From positions 1 through 34,621 of the forward strand of contig NYXM01000033.1 in assembly GCA_002685655.1 (NCBI GenBank): 34,621 bases of DNA. Reading direction: 5' to 3'. Below the pieces are notes generated by a model that had not been told where the DNA came from, searched no databases, and worked only from the letters and a program-made list of their open reading frames with translations. Below are positions 24,707 to 32,761 of the stretch, piece after piece (positions within the stretch are counted from its first letter, which is position 1; each line of letters starts with the position of its first letter). The stretch is from Planctomycetaceae bacterium (GTDB lineage: Bacteria; Planctomycetota; Planctomycetia; Pirellulales; Pirellulaceae). Both the position numbers and the translations under genes were made by a program.

Positions 24707-25055
24707 AAGTCAGTTCCTCTGCCGGAGAATTGCAGTCCGTACGCTCGGAACGATAATCAGTGATCACCGCCTACCGCGTTACGGGTCGGGTTTTTGAATT
24801 GCTGTAATGTCAAACGGCGCACAGATTTGGTGCCGCAAACCCCTGCTATCATTAATTCATCCTACTGACGCCGGTTTGCGATTGTCAACTAATTACTGGC
24901 CGCGAGTTTACAGATTTCCACCCATTGGTGGCGGCGATTCGTGTCTGAACCGGCCCAAATTTTGACCGCCAGCGGTCGACGCACCTCAATTCCGGAGCTA
25001 TCGTGGAGGGCCCGATGCCACCTCTCAGAATAGATCCCGATCGGCGCCAAGCAGC
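24707..25055. other. Divergent intergenic region between pilM and the GH38-like gene
   Basis: No coding region is visible. It carries the pilM-side promoter (24859-24888). I see no good promoter or Shine-Dalgarno for the rightward gene. Confidence 0.55.
24859..24888 (-). promoter_or_regulatory. Candidate sigma-70 promoter of the pilM-like operon
   Basis: On the minus strand a perfect TTGACA (24888-24883) and TAGGAT (24864-24859) are spaced by 18 nt. The predicted leader is about 145 nt. It is the best housekeeping-type promoter match I see in the window. Confidence 0.55.
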
Positions 25056-27950
25056 ATGAAATTCCAAGAACTTGTAATTCTTCTGCCGTGCCACAGCCTC
25101 GAAGACTTTCCGCATCACCATGAAGGGGATGAAGCGGCTGGGCTCTTGGCCGCCTGGACCTCCCTTTGGCATCCCGCCCTGGTCGCTTCGGCAAACGCGG
25201 CTCCCACTTGGTCCCGGGTGGACGACACACCCGAAAACCTGGCTGATCGACTGCTGATTGTCCCTTCGGTCAGCGAGAACGAACTGCCCACAGGCTTCGT
25301 TCAGCGGGCTCAAAGTGAGGGCGCCTGCTTGATTCGCAACCAAACTGACCGAGCTCGCATTGTCGCTGCGGCCCTCGAGCAGCTTGATGGCGGAGATCGG
25401 GGCATCGACTCGGAACTCGCCGCGGACTTCCACGCTTTGGGTTACGGTTTCCTGCAGATCCAGTTGCTTACCCGACAAATGAGGTATTCGAGCAACCTTG
25501 ACGAATACCATTTCAATACACAACTCGTTGCTGGGGCACAGGCTGCGGCCAGCGGCGACGCTGCTTTGGCAGGTGAGAAACTGACCGCTTGCTTCGATCT
25601 GTTGGGCGAAGAACGTGATCATTTTTACTCAGTGGACGCTTTCTTGATCGACATCACGATGGTCGAATCCTCCACGTTGGGCGAATCGATGCGTACCAGC
25701 ATTGACAGTGCGACACCCAGCAATTTCATGATCCGCGGCGAACTGCTAGATCATTTGGCCGAGCACTCGCCGGAGACCATGCAGGCTCTGTCGGCGGCGG
25801 TGGCGGCGGGTAGCGCAGGGTTGATTGGTGGCGAAGACATCGAGTCACGGTTGCCGTTGCTTTCGCAAGAATCGGTGCTCAGCACACTTCGTCGCGGCGG
25901 GCAGCGCTATGTCGAGCGGCTCGACCACCGGCCAACCGTTTTTGGACGACGCCGTTTTGGCCTGACGCCTTGCTTGCCCCAAATCCTCAGCAAGTTCGGG
26001 TTTGCCGGGGCGTTTCATGTCACATTGGATGATGGTCGATTCCCACAAGGCGCGCAGATCAAGACCCGGTGGGAGGGCACCGACGGATCGGCAATTGATT
26101 CAATCGCCAAAGTGCCCCTCGATGCGACCAAGCCAGAAACATTCTTGGGATTAGCGCAAAAGCTCGGCGAATCGATGGATATGGATCATGTCGCGTCGAT
26201 TTGCCTGGCCCACTGGCCCGGGCAGGACAGCGACTGGTTCGAAGACCTCAAACGATGCGCCAAATATGGATCGGCATTGGGAAAATTCGCCACCGTTGAG
26301 GCCTATTTTCGCGATACTTACATGCCAGGACAGTTGGATCGATTCGAGGCAAGTCAGTACCGCTCGCCCTACCTCAAGCAAAGCGTCATTCGTCGTCAGG
26401 CGGATCCGATTTCAGCGATTCAGCGTTATTGGCGAAGGCGTTTCACCTGGGACGCCGCGAGCAACCTGCGAGCTCTGTCGCACTTGATCACCGGCGACTC
26501 GTCTGGCATTCGTGACGACCTGGAAGCGTCGATCGATCGACTCGCGGAACCGCCTCAAGCGGTTGCCCAAGACCCCTCGGACGCGGACGCAAAGCAGAGC
26601 GACTCGCCGGCCGCAGATCCGGTCGACGACAAGCTCGAAGACTCGCTTACCCATGCCCTCCAACAATTTGCCGAAAGTCTACCGCCGCAGGACACGCCAC
26701 CGGAGAAGGGCTATCTGATCGCCAATCCGCTGAATCACGCCCGCCGCATGTTGATTGATATCAGCGAATTGGATCGGCTACCCGAAGCCGCCAAGCCGGT
26801 CTATGCCGTCGGCGAAGCGGATGGTTGCAAGCTGGCGGTGGTCGACGTGCCGTCGATGGGATTCGCGTGGCTGGCGGCGTCGGCAACGCAGCGGACCGCC
26901 AAGCAGACGAATCCAGCCATGGCCGAAGAAAGCGATGGCGCGTTACTGCTCCGCAACGATTTCTTTGAAGCGAGTATCAATCCGACGACTGGCGCGCTGC
27001 AATCGATGCAGGATTACCAGACGCGTGGCAATCGTATTTCCTATCAGTTGGCGTTGCGGTGCTCTGGTCCACAGCAACGACCAGGCGAGGCGGGGTGCGA
27101 TGCTGATGAGGCTGCCGTTTATTCGGTCATGGTGGCTGAGTCCGTTGATCTGCACTGCGTGCCTGGTACGCGCGGTGAAATCCTGGTGCGCGGAAAACTA
27201 GTCGATCGTAATGGCCAGCTGCTGTCCCATTTTTCTCAAACATATCGAGCTGTGCGGGGCAGTCGCGTGCTGGAGCTGGAAATCGAACTGGACCCGCAAA
27301 ACGAACCTGCAGCCGATCCGTGGAGTTCATATTATGCTGCCCGGTTTGCCTGGAAAGACGAAGGGGCCGAGCTGTTCTATGATTGCCAACAGACTCGACA
27401 TCCTGTCAGCCAAAAGCACATCGAGGCCTGTCAGTTCATTGAAATCGATACCGGCGACTCACGAACAACGCTGTTGACCGGCGGGCTCCCGTATCACCGT
27501 CGGGCCGGTCATCGGATGCTGGATAGTCTGTTGGTCGTCCGAGGTGAACGAGCACGAACATTCCGCCTGGGAATTGGTGTCGAGCTGGCCAATCCAGTCA
27601 ATGATGCGGTCTCGCTGATATCGCCCACGCTGTCGATTCTCCGCACTGTTGCACCTCCCGCACCGGCGACGAGCAGCTGGTTGTTTCACTTTGACGCCAA
27701 AAGCTTGTTGGCCACACACTGGGAAGCGCTGTGCGAAGAAGGGCGGATCGTCGGTTTTCGTGTCCGGGTTCTGGAAACAAGTGGCAAGGCGACTCGCGCA
27801 AAGCTGCGTAGCTTTCGACCGGCTGTCGCCGCCAAACACATTGACTTTGTGGGCGAGACAATCGGCGACCTTCAGGTTGAAAATGGCATTGTCTGTTTGG
27901 AGATGACGGGCCACGAATGGGTGGAAGTCGAGGCGCGTTTCAGCACATGA
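25056..27950 (+). CDS. Divergent GH38-like (alpha-mannosidase-fold) protein
   Basis: A 964-residue protein with no signal peptide. The overall plan resembles glycoside hydrolase family 38: an N-terminal barrel-like region beginning at a His-rich strand (LVILLPCHSLEDFPHHHEGD), then FGLTPCLPQILSKFGFAGAF near 300-320. A charged linker near 490-540 is followed by a beta-rich C-terminal half, with NDFFEASINPTTGALQSMQD at about 632, like the conserved GH38 C-terminal strand. The usual GH38 HsHxDpgW motif is not present in that form, so activity on mannosides is doubtful. It starts a rightward run with cmk 23 bp downstream. I see no strong Shine-Dalgarno; ATG 25056 was chosen because the first strand of the fold starts there. 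Function unknown, possibly glycan-related. Confidence 0.72.
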   Translation: MKFQELVILLPCHSLEDFPHHHEGDEAAGLLAAWTSLWHPALVASANAAPTWSRVDDTPENLADRLLIVPSVSENELPTGFVQRAQSEGACLIRNQTDRARIVAAALEQLDGGDRGIDSELAADFHALGYGFLQIQLLTRQMRYSSNLDEYHFNTQLVAGAQAAASGDAALAGEKLTACFDLLGEERDHFYSVDAFLIDITMVESSTLGESMRTSIDSATPSNFMIRGELLDHLAEHSPETMQALSAAVAAGSAGLIGGEDIESRLPLLSQESVLSTLRRGGQRYVERLDHRPTVFGRRRFGLTPCLPQILSKFGFAGAFHVTLDDGRFPQGAQIKTRWEGTDGSAIDSIAKVPLDATKPETFLGLAQKLGESMDMDHVASICLAHWPGQDSDWFEDLKRCAKYGSALGKFATVEAYFRDTYMPGQLDRFEASQYRSPYLKQSVIRRQADPISAIQRYWRRRFTWDAASNLRALSHLITGDSSGIRDDLEASIDRLAEPPQAVAQDPSDADAKQSDSPAADPVDDKLEDSLTHALQQFAESLPPQDTPPEKGYLIANPLNHARRMLIDISELDRLPEAAKPVYAVGEADGCKLAVVDVPSMGFAWLAASATQRTAKQTNPAMAEESDGALLLRNDFFEASINPTTGALQSMQDYQTRGNRISYQLALRCSGPQQRPGEAGCDADEAAVYSVMVAESVDLHCVPGTRGEILVRGKLVDRNGQLLSHFSQTYRAVRGSRVLELEIELDPQNEPAADPWSSYYAARFAWKDEGAELFYDCQQTRHPVSQKHIEACQFIEIDTGDSRTTLLTGGLPYHRRAGHRMLDSLLVVRGERARTFRLGIGVELANPVNDAVSLISPTLSILRTVAPPAPATSSWLFHFDAKSLLATHWEALCEEGRIVGFRVRVLETSGKATRAKLRSFRPAVAAKHIDFVGETIGDLQVENGIVCLEMTGHEWVEVEARFST

Positions 27951-27973
27951 TGTCCCGCTCTGAGGAATGAGTG

Positions 27974-28633
27974 ATGATCGTGACCATTGATGGGCCAGCC
28001 GGCGCCGGTAAGAGTACGGTGGCGCGAATGTTGGCCCAACGGCTGGGATTTCGCTTTCTGGATACTGGTGCCATGTATCGCGCGGTTGCCTGCGGCGCGT
28101 TGCGTACCGGTGTCGACATGAACGATGCCGTAGCGATGGTGCGAATTGCTCACAGCCTGCAGATCGAACTGGAGCCAGAACGCGTCAGGATAAACGGCGC
28201 GGACGTGACCAAAGAACTGCGCTCGGCAGCCGTCACTGCGGCCGTCCATTTTGCGGCCGATTTGCCAGAAGTTCGACATCGACTGGTCGAATTGCAGCGC
28301 CAAACGGCGACCAGTACGGACATTGTCAGCGAAGGTCGTGACCAGGGCACTGTCGCCTTTCCTGACGCGGAATGTAAGTTGTACCTTTCTGCGTCACCCC
28401 GAGAACGCGCCAAGCGTCGTCAGCTGGAAATGGAGCGACGTGGCGAACAGGTGGATTTGGACGAATTGCTGCAGCAGCTAGACGAACGGGACAGGCGCGA
28501 CGCGACTCGGCGCTTCGGCCGAATGCAAAAAGCCGACGATGCGATCGAGGTGGATACCGACGGCATGACGTCTGAGCAGGTTGTCGACCGGCTCGAAGAG
28601 ATCGTCCGATCACGTCAGACTGCGACTCGCTAG
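27974..28633 (+). CDS. cmk: Cytidylate kinase
   Basis: A 219-residue (d)CMP kinase that phosphorylates CMP/dCMP with ATP. The P-loop is DGPAGAGKSTVARMLAQ, followed by the NMP-binding FLDTGAMYRAVACGALR, the family motif SEGRDQGTVAFPDAECKLYL (canonical GRDIGT, here Gln for Ile) and the LID Arg cluster DERDRRDATRRF. Length is normal. ATG 27974 is preferred over the GTG at 27971 because AGGA then has a 7-nt spacing. It leads the cmk-plsC-rpsA order found in many bacteria, consistent with a housekeeping operon. Confidence 0.95.
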   Translation: MIVTIDGPAGAGKSTVARMLAQRLGFRFLDTGAMYRAVACGALRTGVDMNDAVAMVRIAHSLQIELEPERVRINGADVTKELRSAAVTAAVHFAADLPEVRHRLVELQRQTATSTDIVSEGRDQGTVAFPDAECKLYLSASPRERAKRRQLEMERRGEQVDLDELLQQLDERDRRDATRRFGRMQKADDAIEVDTDGMTSEQVVDRLEEIVRSRQTATR

Positions 28634-28650
28634 TCCGGGTCATGCGTAGT

Positions 28651-28702
28651 GCACGCTGCCAGGGTGCCAACAAACGAGTGTGAATGCACGCTGGCAGCGT
28701 GC
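28651..28702. repeat. Inverted repeat between cmk and plsC
   Basis: GCACGCTGCCAG (28651-28662) is the perfect reverse complement of CTGGCAGCGTGC (28691-28702). The right arm is also half of a tighter palindrome, GCACGCTG-G-CAGCGTGC (28686-28702), so two mutually exclusive hairpins can form. No T-tract follows. It fills most of the 92-bp cmk-plsC gap. Confidence 0.8.
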
Positions 28703-28725
28703 TCTAGAAATCGCTTGAGCTCGCC

Positions 28726-29433
28726 ATGCAACGCCATTGGTTTAAACGCATCGCTTATCGAGCAATCCGCTTGATGGTGAGGCTCATGGCGGTTGCCTCG
28801 TTTCGCTTTCGCAGCTTCGGCTCGCGAAACATGCCGCCCGAGGGCCCGGTGCTTGTTTGCTCCAACCATCAAAGTCACTTGGGTCCTGTGCTGGTGGGGA
28901 TGGTCTTTGGGCGTCGATTGAATTTTGTCGCCCGCAAGTCTCTGTTCAAGTTTGCCCTACTTCGGTGGCTGATCCAATTCCTGGATGCGATCCCAATCAA
29001 CCGGGACGGAATGGGGCTGGAAGGCATTAAAGAGTCGATTCGCCGTCTCCGCCGTGGCGAGGTGGTGTTGATTTTTCCCGAGGGTACGCGAACGACTGAC
29101 GGAGAATTGGCCCAACTAAAGCCCGGTTTCTGCGCCCTCGCTCGACGTACCAAAGCCGCGTTGCTGCCAGTTGCAATCGACGGCGCCTATCAAGCGTGGC
29201 CGCGAAATGCCAAGACGATCAGTTTCTGCCAGATCCAGGTTTTTGTCGGAGAACCGATTCACTTCGGTGATTACGAGCAGATCGACGATAAGCAACTCGT
29301 CAGGGAACTTCACCAGCGAATCAAGACCTGCCATTTGTCGCTGCGCGGCGACTACGATCTTAAAGCTGTACGATCTCCGAAGGGTGGGCGGGGTTACCCG
29401 AGCGAACTAAAGACCCGGCTGCGGTTGTTCTAG
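28726..29433 (+). CDS. plsC: PlsC-type 1-acylglycerol-3-phosphate acyltransferase with altered HX4D motif
   Basis: A 235-residue member of the PlsC/LPLAT family, which transfers an acyl group to lysophosphatidic acid in membrane lipid synthesis. Motif II (FLDAIPINRDG), motif III (FPEGTRTTDGELAQLKPGF) and motif IV (LLPVAIDGAYQAWPR) are clear. Motif I reads NHQSHLGPV: the His is present (H48), but the Asp that should follow four residues later is Gly53 (codon GGT at 28882). In characterised LPLATs the HX4D His-Asp pair is catalytic, so this copy may be impaired or rely on another acid. Only a weak GAG precedes the ATG. Placement between cmk and rpsA is a common bacterial order. Confidence 0.9.
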   Translation: MQRHWFKRIAYRAIRLMVRLMAVASFRFRSFGSRNMPPEGPVLVCSNHQSHLGPVLVGMVFGRRLNFVARKSLFKFALLRWLIQFLDAIPINRDGMGLEGIKESIRRLRRGEVVLIFPEGTRTTDGELAQLKPGFCALARRTKAALLPVAIDGAYQAWPRNAKTISFCQIQVFVGEPIHFGDYEQIDDKQLVRELHQRIKTCHLSLRGDYDLKAVRSPKGGRGYPSELKTRLRLF

Positions 29434-29573
29434 GTACATGAATTTGCTAGATTTGCAGGCTTCGTCTCGCCTTTAGGGCAGGGCCGGTTAGGTTGTGAAG
29501 CAACCCGTGCATGAGCCTTGCCACGCCGCAAAACAGAACCTTTCACCCTCAACCCCCCCCTTGTGACATCCCG

Positions 29574-31532
29574 ATGGTCAATCGAAACCTCATTCGCGAT
29601 TTAGAAGACGTAGATCTGCAAACACTATTGGACGCCGAAATCGGTGCGATTGACGAGGGCGACGATATGTTGCCTTTGATCGAAACTGAAGGCTCGTTTG
29701 ATGTAAACAGTATCGTTGACGGCAAGATATTGCGGATCGATGACGAACATGTGCTGGTCGATGTCGGATTCAAGAGCGAAGGCAGCATTCCGCTCAATGA
29801 ATGGGATGAAGATGAAGCGCAACCCGAAGTAGGCGAGATCGTCAAGGTTCTGATTGAGGATGTAGAAGACGAACACGGGATGACGGACGATCCGCACGGC
29901 CTCGTCTCGTTGAGCAAGCGCAAAGCGGCGAAGATTCTGGTCTGGCAAGAGATGATGAAGACCGTTCACGAAGGCCAGGTCGTGACCGGTACGGTGACGC
30001 GAAAGATCAAAGGCGGATTGCTGGTCGACATCGGTGTCAACGTGTTTCTTCCGGCCAGTCAGGTCGACATCCGACGACCTGCGGATATCGGCGATTACAT
30101 TGGCCGCGCAGTGCAGTGCGAAGTCTTGAAGATCGACGAAGCACGCCGCAACATCGTGGTCAGCCGCCGGTCGCTAATCGAAAAACAACGCGAAGAAGAT
30201 CGCGAACAACTGCTTTCCGAATTGGAAGTCGGTCAGGTCCGCAAGGGCCAAGTCAAGAACATCGCCGAATTCGGCGCGTTTGTCGACTTGGGCGGAATCG
30301 ACGGCTTGCTCCATATCACGGACATGAGCTGGGAACGGATCGGTCATCCGTCTGAAATGGTCGCCATCGATCAAGAGATCGAGACGATGATCTTGGGTAT
30401 TGATCGTGAAAAACAAAAAATCGCTCTGGGCCTAAAACAGAAGAGTGAAAATCCGTGGGACACCGTCGAAGAGAAATACGACGTCGGCCAGAAGTACAAC
30501 GGCGAAGTCGTGAATGTGATGAGCTATGGTGCGTTCGTGAAGCTCGAACCAGGCATTGAAGGCTTGGTACACATCAGCGAGATGTCCTGGACGAAACGCA
30601 TCAACCATCCCAATGAACTGCTGCAGATCGGCGACGAAATCGATGTGGTGATCTTGTCGATCGACAAGGCGGGCCAACAGCTTTCGCTGGGCATCAAACA
30701 GACCCAGGACAACCCGTGGGACCGCGTGCTGGAACGCTACCCCGCGGAAACATCCGTCAAGGGAAAAGTCCGCAATCTGACCAACTACGGTGCGTTTATC
30801 GAGTTGGAAGAGGGGATCGATGGACTCTTGCATGTCTCGGACATGTCTTGGACACGCAAGATCAGTCATCCCAACGAAATGTTGGAGAAAGGGCAAGACG
30901 TCGAGTGCCGCGTCTTGTCGGTCGATCAGGACCGCCGCCGCATTGCCTTGGGTCTCAAGCAATTGGAAGGTGATCCTTGGGCGCACGACATCCCCAGTAA
31001 GTACCAACCGGGTCAAGTGATTTCAGGCACGGTGACCAAGATCACGAACTTCGGCGTCTTTGTTGGCTTGCAGGATGGTCTGGAAGGTCTCCTGCATATT
31101 TCGGAGTTGGCGGATCACAAGGTCGAGAATCCCGAAGACGTCGTCAGTGTGGGCGACGAAATCGAAGTTAAGATCCTCCGCGTCGATACGGAAGAGCGAA
31201 AGATTGGTCTGTCCCGCAAACGTGTCGAATGGGCCGAGGAAGAGGCTGGCGCGGCCGGTGAAGCTGGCCAAAAGGATCGCCCTGGACCGCGTGAAGATCT
31301 TAAGGGTGGGCTGGGCGAGGCCGGCCCCTTATTCAAGGCCGGCGAGGCGGAACCTCCCGCGGAAACACCTCCTGAGACGGCTGCGGCAGCTGATGAAGCG
31401 GCTGTGGATGCGCCTGCCGATGAAGCGGCTGTTGACGTACCTGCTGCCGAATCGACTGCAGGCGATGAAGTGTCAGCTGCGGATGATGCTGCACCATCCG
31501 ACGAATCCGCCAAGACCGACTCGCCTGAGTAA
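29574..31532 (+). CDS. rpsA: 30S ribosomal protein S1
   Basis: About 652 residues from ATG 29574 (MVNRNLIRDLEDVDLQ); an in-frame ATG at 29511 would add 21 residues rich in Pro/Thr/His and spans a run of eight C. Six S1 (OB-fold) domains are visible: GKILRIDDEHVLVDVGFKSE, GTVTRKIKGGLLVDIGVNVF, GQVKNIAEFGAFVDLGGIDG, GEVVNVMSYGAFVKLEPGIE, GKVRNLTNYGAFIELEEGID and GTVTKITNFGVFVGLQDGLE. S1 helps the 30S subunit bind and unfold mRNA. After about residue 550 a roughly 100-residue tail rich in Ala, Glu, Asp and Pro follows, absent from E. coli S1. No good Shine-Dalgarno precedes either start, as is common for S1 genes. It is downstream of cmk and plsC. Confidence 0.95.
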   Translation: MVNRNLIRDLEDVDLQTLLDAEIGAIDEGDDMLPLIETEGSFDVNSIVDGKILRIDDEHVLVDVGFKSEGSIPLNEWDEDEAQPEVGEIVKVLIEDVEDEHGMTDDPHGLVSLSKRKAAKILVWQEMMKTVHEGQVVTGTVTRKIKGGLLVDIGVNVFLPASQVDIRRPADIGDYIGRAVQCEVLKIDEARRNIVVSRRSLIEKQREEDREQLLSELEVGQVRKGQVKNIAEFGAFVDLGGIDGLLHITDMSWERIGHPSEMVAIDQEIETMILGIDREKQKIALGLKQKSENPWDTVEEKYDVGQKYNGEVVNVMSYGAFVKLEPGIEGLVHISEMSWTKRINHPNELLQIGDEIDVVILSIDKAGQQLSLGIKQTQDNPWDRVLERYPAETSVKGKVRNLTNYGAFIELEEGIDGLLHVSDMSWTRKISHPNEMLEKGQDVECRVLSVDQDRRRIALGLKQLEGDPWAHDIPSKYQPGQVISGTVTKITNFGVFVGLQDGLEGLLHISELADHKVENPEDVVSVGDEIEVKILRVDTEERKIGLSRKRVEWAEEEAGAAGEAGQKDRPGPREDLKGGLGEAGPLFKAGEAEPPAETPPETAAAADEAAVDAPADEAAVDVPAAESTAGDEVSAADDAAPSDESAKTDSPE

Positions 31533-31804
31533 GCCGATTTTGCTGCCGGAACTTTCGTTTCAACTGACAACGCAGGCGCGCTGAGAGTGGCTCGGGTTCC
31601 GGTTCTTCCGAGCTTGGCCCTTAGGATGCGTCGTGTCGCGCTATTCGTTACCGCCCGAAACGCGTGAATATCTCGCGCACATCATCGGTGTTGTGTGAAC
31701 ATGAAGAAGGACTCGCCGGTCCGACGATAAATGTCTTGTTCAAGGCGGGTGTCTTTGTCAATGGATTGGCAACTCACGATCCTTCTCCGGTGATAGACCT
31801 CAAG
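31533..31804. other. Spacer between rpsA and the sigma factor gene
   Basis: A 272-bp stretch. GCTCGG (31590-31595) and CCGAGC (31608-31613) form a 6-bp hairpin without a T-tract. The sigma-factor frame stays open leftward to a GTG at 31664, so part of this region could code if that start is used. Confidence 0.4.
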
Positions 31805-32722
31805 ATGCCAACAGCCCGCACCCAAAAATCCAACTCCACTGGTGAACCAACCTTCCGCTCGCGAAGTTCCGGTTCTGCATTGCAATCACCGCTGGAAACC
31901 TATCTCCGGGAGATCAACGAAACGGCGCTCTTGACCGCGGCCGACGAACAGGAACTGGCGGGGAAAATCTCCCTTGGCGACGTGCGAGCTCGCGACCGTA
32001 TGGTTCGCGCCAACCTCCGGCTCGTGGTCAATATCGCCCGAGGTTACACCGGCAAAGGGTTAGGCCTGCCGGACTTGATTGAGGAAGGAAATCTGGGGCT
32101 GCTCCGCGCCGTTGAAGGGTTTGACCCGGGGATGGGTACCCGGTTCAGCACCTACGCCAGTTACTGGATCAAGCAATCGATCAAACGGGCACTCATCAAC
32201 TCGGCCAAGACGATTCGAATCCCAGCCTACATGGTCGAACTTCTTTCCAAGTGGCGACGAGCAAACGCTCGGTTGACCGAAGAACTTGGCCGCACGCCAA
32301 CGCCGGAAGAGATCGCTCGCGTTCTGGGGCTGCCAAAAAAGAAGTTGCCCATCATCAAGAAAGCGATTCGTATCTACAACTCCACACCACAAACCGATCA
32401 GGCGGAGGCAGGCTGGTCGCTGGGTGAAATGGTCACGGACGAGCGAATGAAGAGCCCGGAAGAAGAATTGGTGGAACATGACGTGCTCAAACATGTCATG
32501 GAGATGCTCGACACGATGGACCAACGTGAGGCGACGGTGCTGCGGATGCGGTTCGGCCTACATGACATGGAGCCGCATACCCTCAAAGAAATTGGGGAGG
32601 AGTTGGGGCTGACGCGCGAACGGGTCCGTCAAATTGAGACCGAGGCGCTAAACAAACTGGGAGATGGACTTAAAGACCCTCACGAGCGCGCCGAAGAAGG
32701 GCTTGGCAGCGAATTTGCCTAG
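31805..32722 (+). CDS. RNA polymerase sigma-70 family factor (group 2-like)
   Basis: A 305-residue sigma factor from ATG 31805 (MPTARTQKSNSTGE); a GTG at 31664 would add 47 residues of non-conserved sequence. Region 1.2 is SPLETYLREINETALLTA, and region 2 is NLRLVVNIARGYTGKGLGL with DLIEEGNLGLLRAVEGFDP. RFSTYASYWIKQSIKRAL covers the -10-recognising and melting part. Region 3 is IRIPAYMVELLSKW, and region 4 ends TLKEIGEELGLTRERVRQIE with the -35-binding helix-turn-helix. Region 1.1 and the non-conserved insert of primary sigma factors are missing, so it is a group 2 type, possibly stationary-phase or stress related, rather than the main RpoD. No clear Shine-Dalgarno is seen. It converges on the aminotransferase gene 39 bp downstream. 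Confidence 0.93.
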   Translation: MPTARTQKSNSTGEPTFRSRSSGSALQSPLETYLREINETALLTAADEQELAGKISLGDVRARDRMVRANLRLVVNIARGYTGKGLGLPDLIEEGNLGLLRAVEGFDPGMGTRFSTYASYWIKQSIKRALINSAKTIRIPAYMVELLSKWRRANARLTEELGRTPTPEEIARVLGLPKKKLPIIKKAIRIYNSTPQTDQAEAGWSLGEMVTDERMKSPEEELVEHDVLKHVMEMLDTMDQREATVLRMRFGLHDMEPHTLKEIGEELGLTRERVRQIETEALNKLGDGLKDPHERAEEGLGSEFA

Positions 32723-32761
32723 TCTGAGAGTAACAGCCCGCAGCCGATCCACGTTGCCAAT

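Noticed and set aside
24885..25622. Minus-strand frame of 245 codons over the pilM promoter and the GH38-like start
   Set aside because: No protein-like features, and it overlaps the GH38-like gene and the promoter region; treated as a shadow.
29553..29560. Run of eight C near the rpsA start as a programmed slippage site
   Set aside because: It lies before the more likely start at 29574, so it is probably untranslated.
31590..31613. Hairpin after rpsA as a terminator
   Set aside because: The stem is only 6 bp with a 12-nt loop and no T-tract.
32723..32761. Terminator between the sigma factor and the aminotransferase
   Set aside because: The 39-bp convergent gap has no clear stem followed by T residues on either strand.
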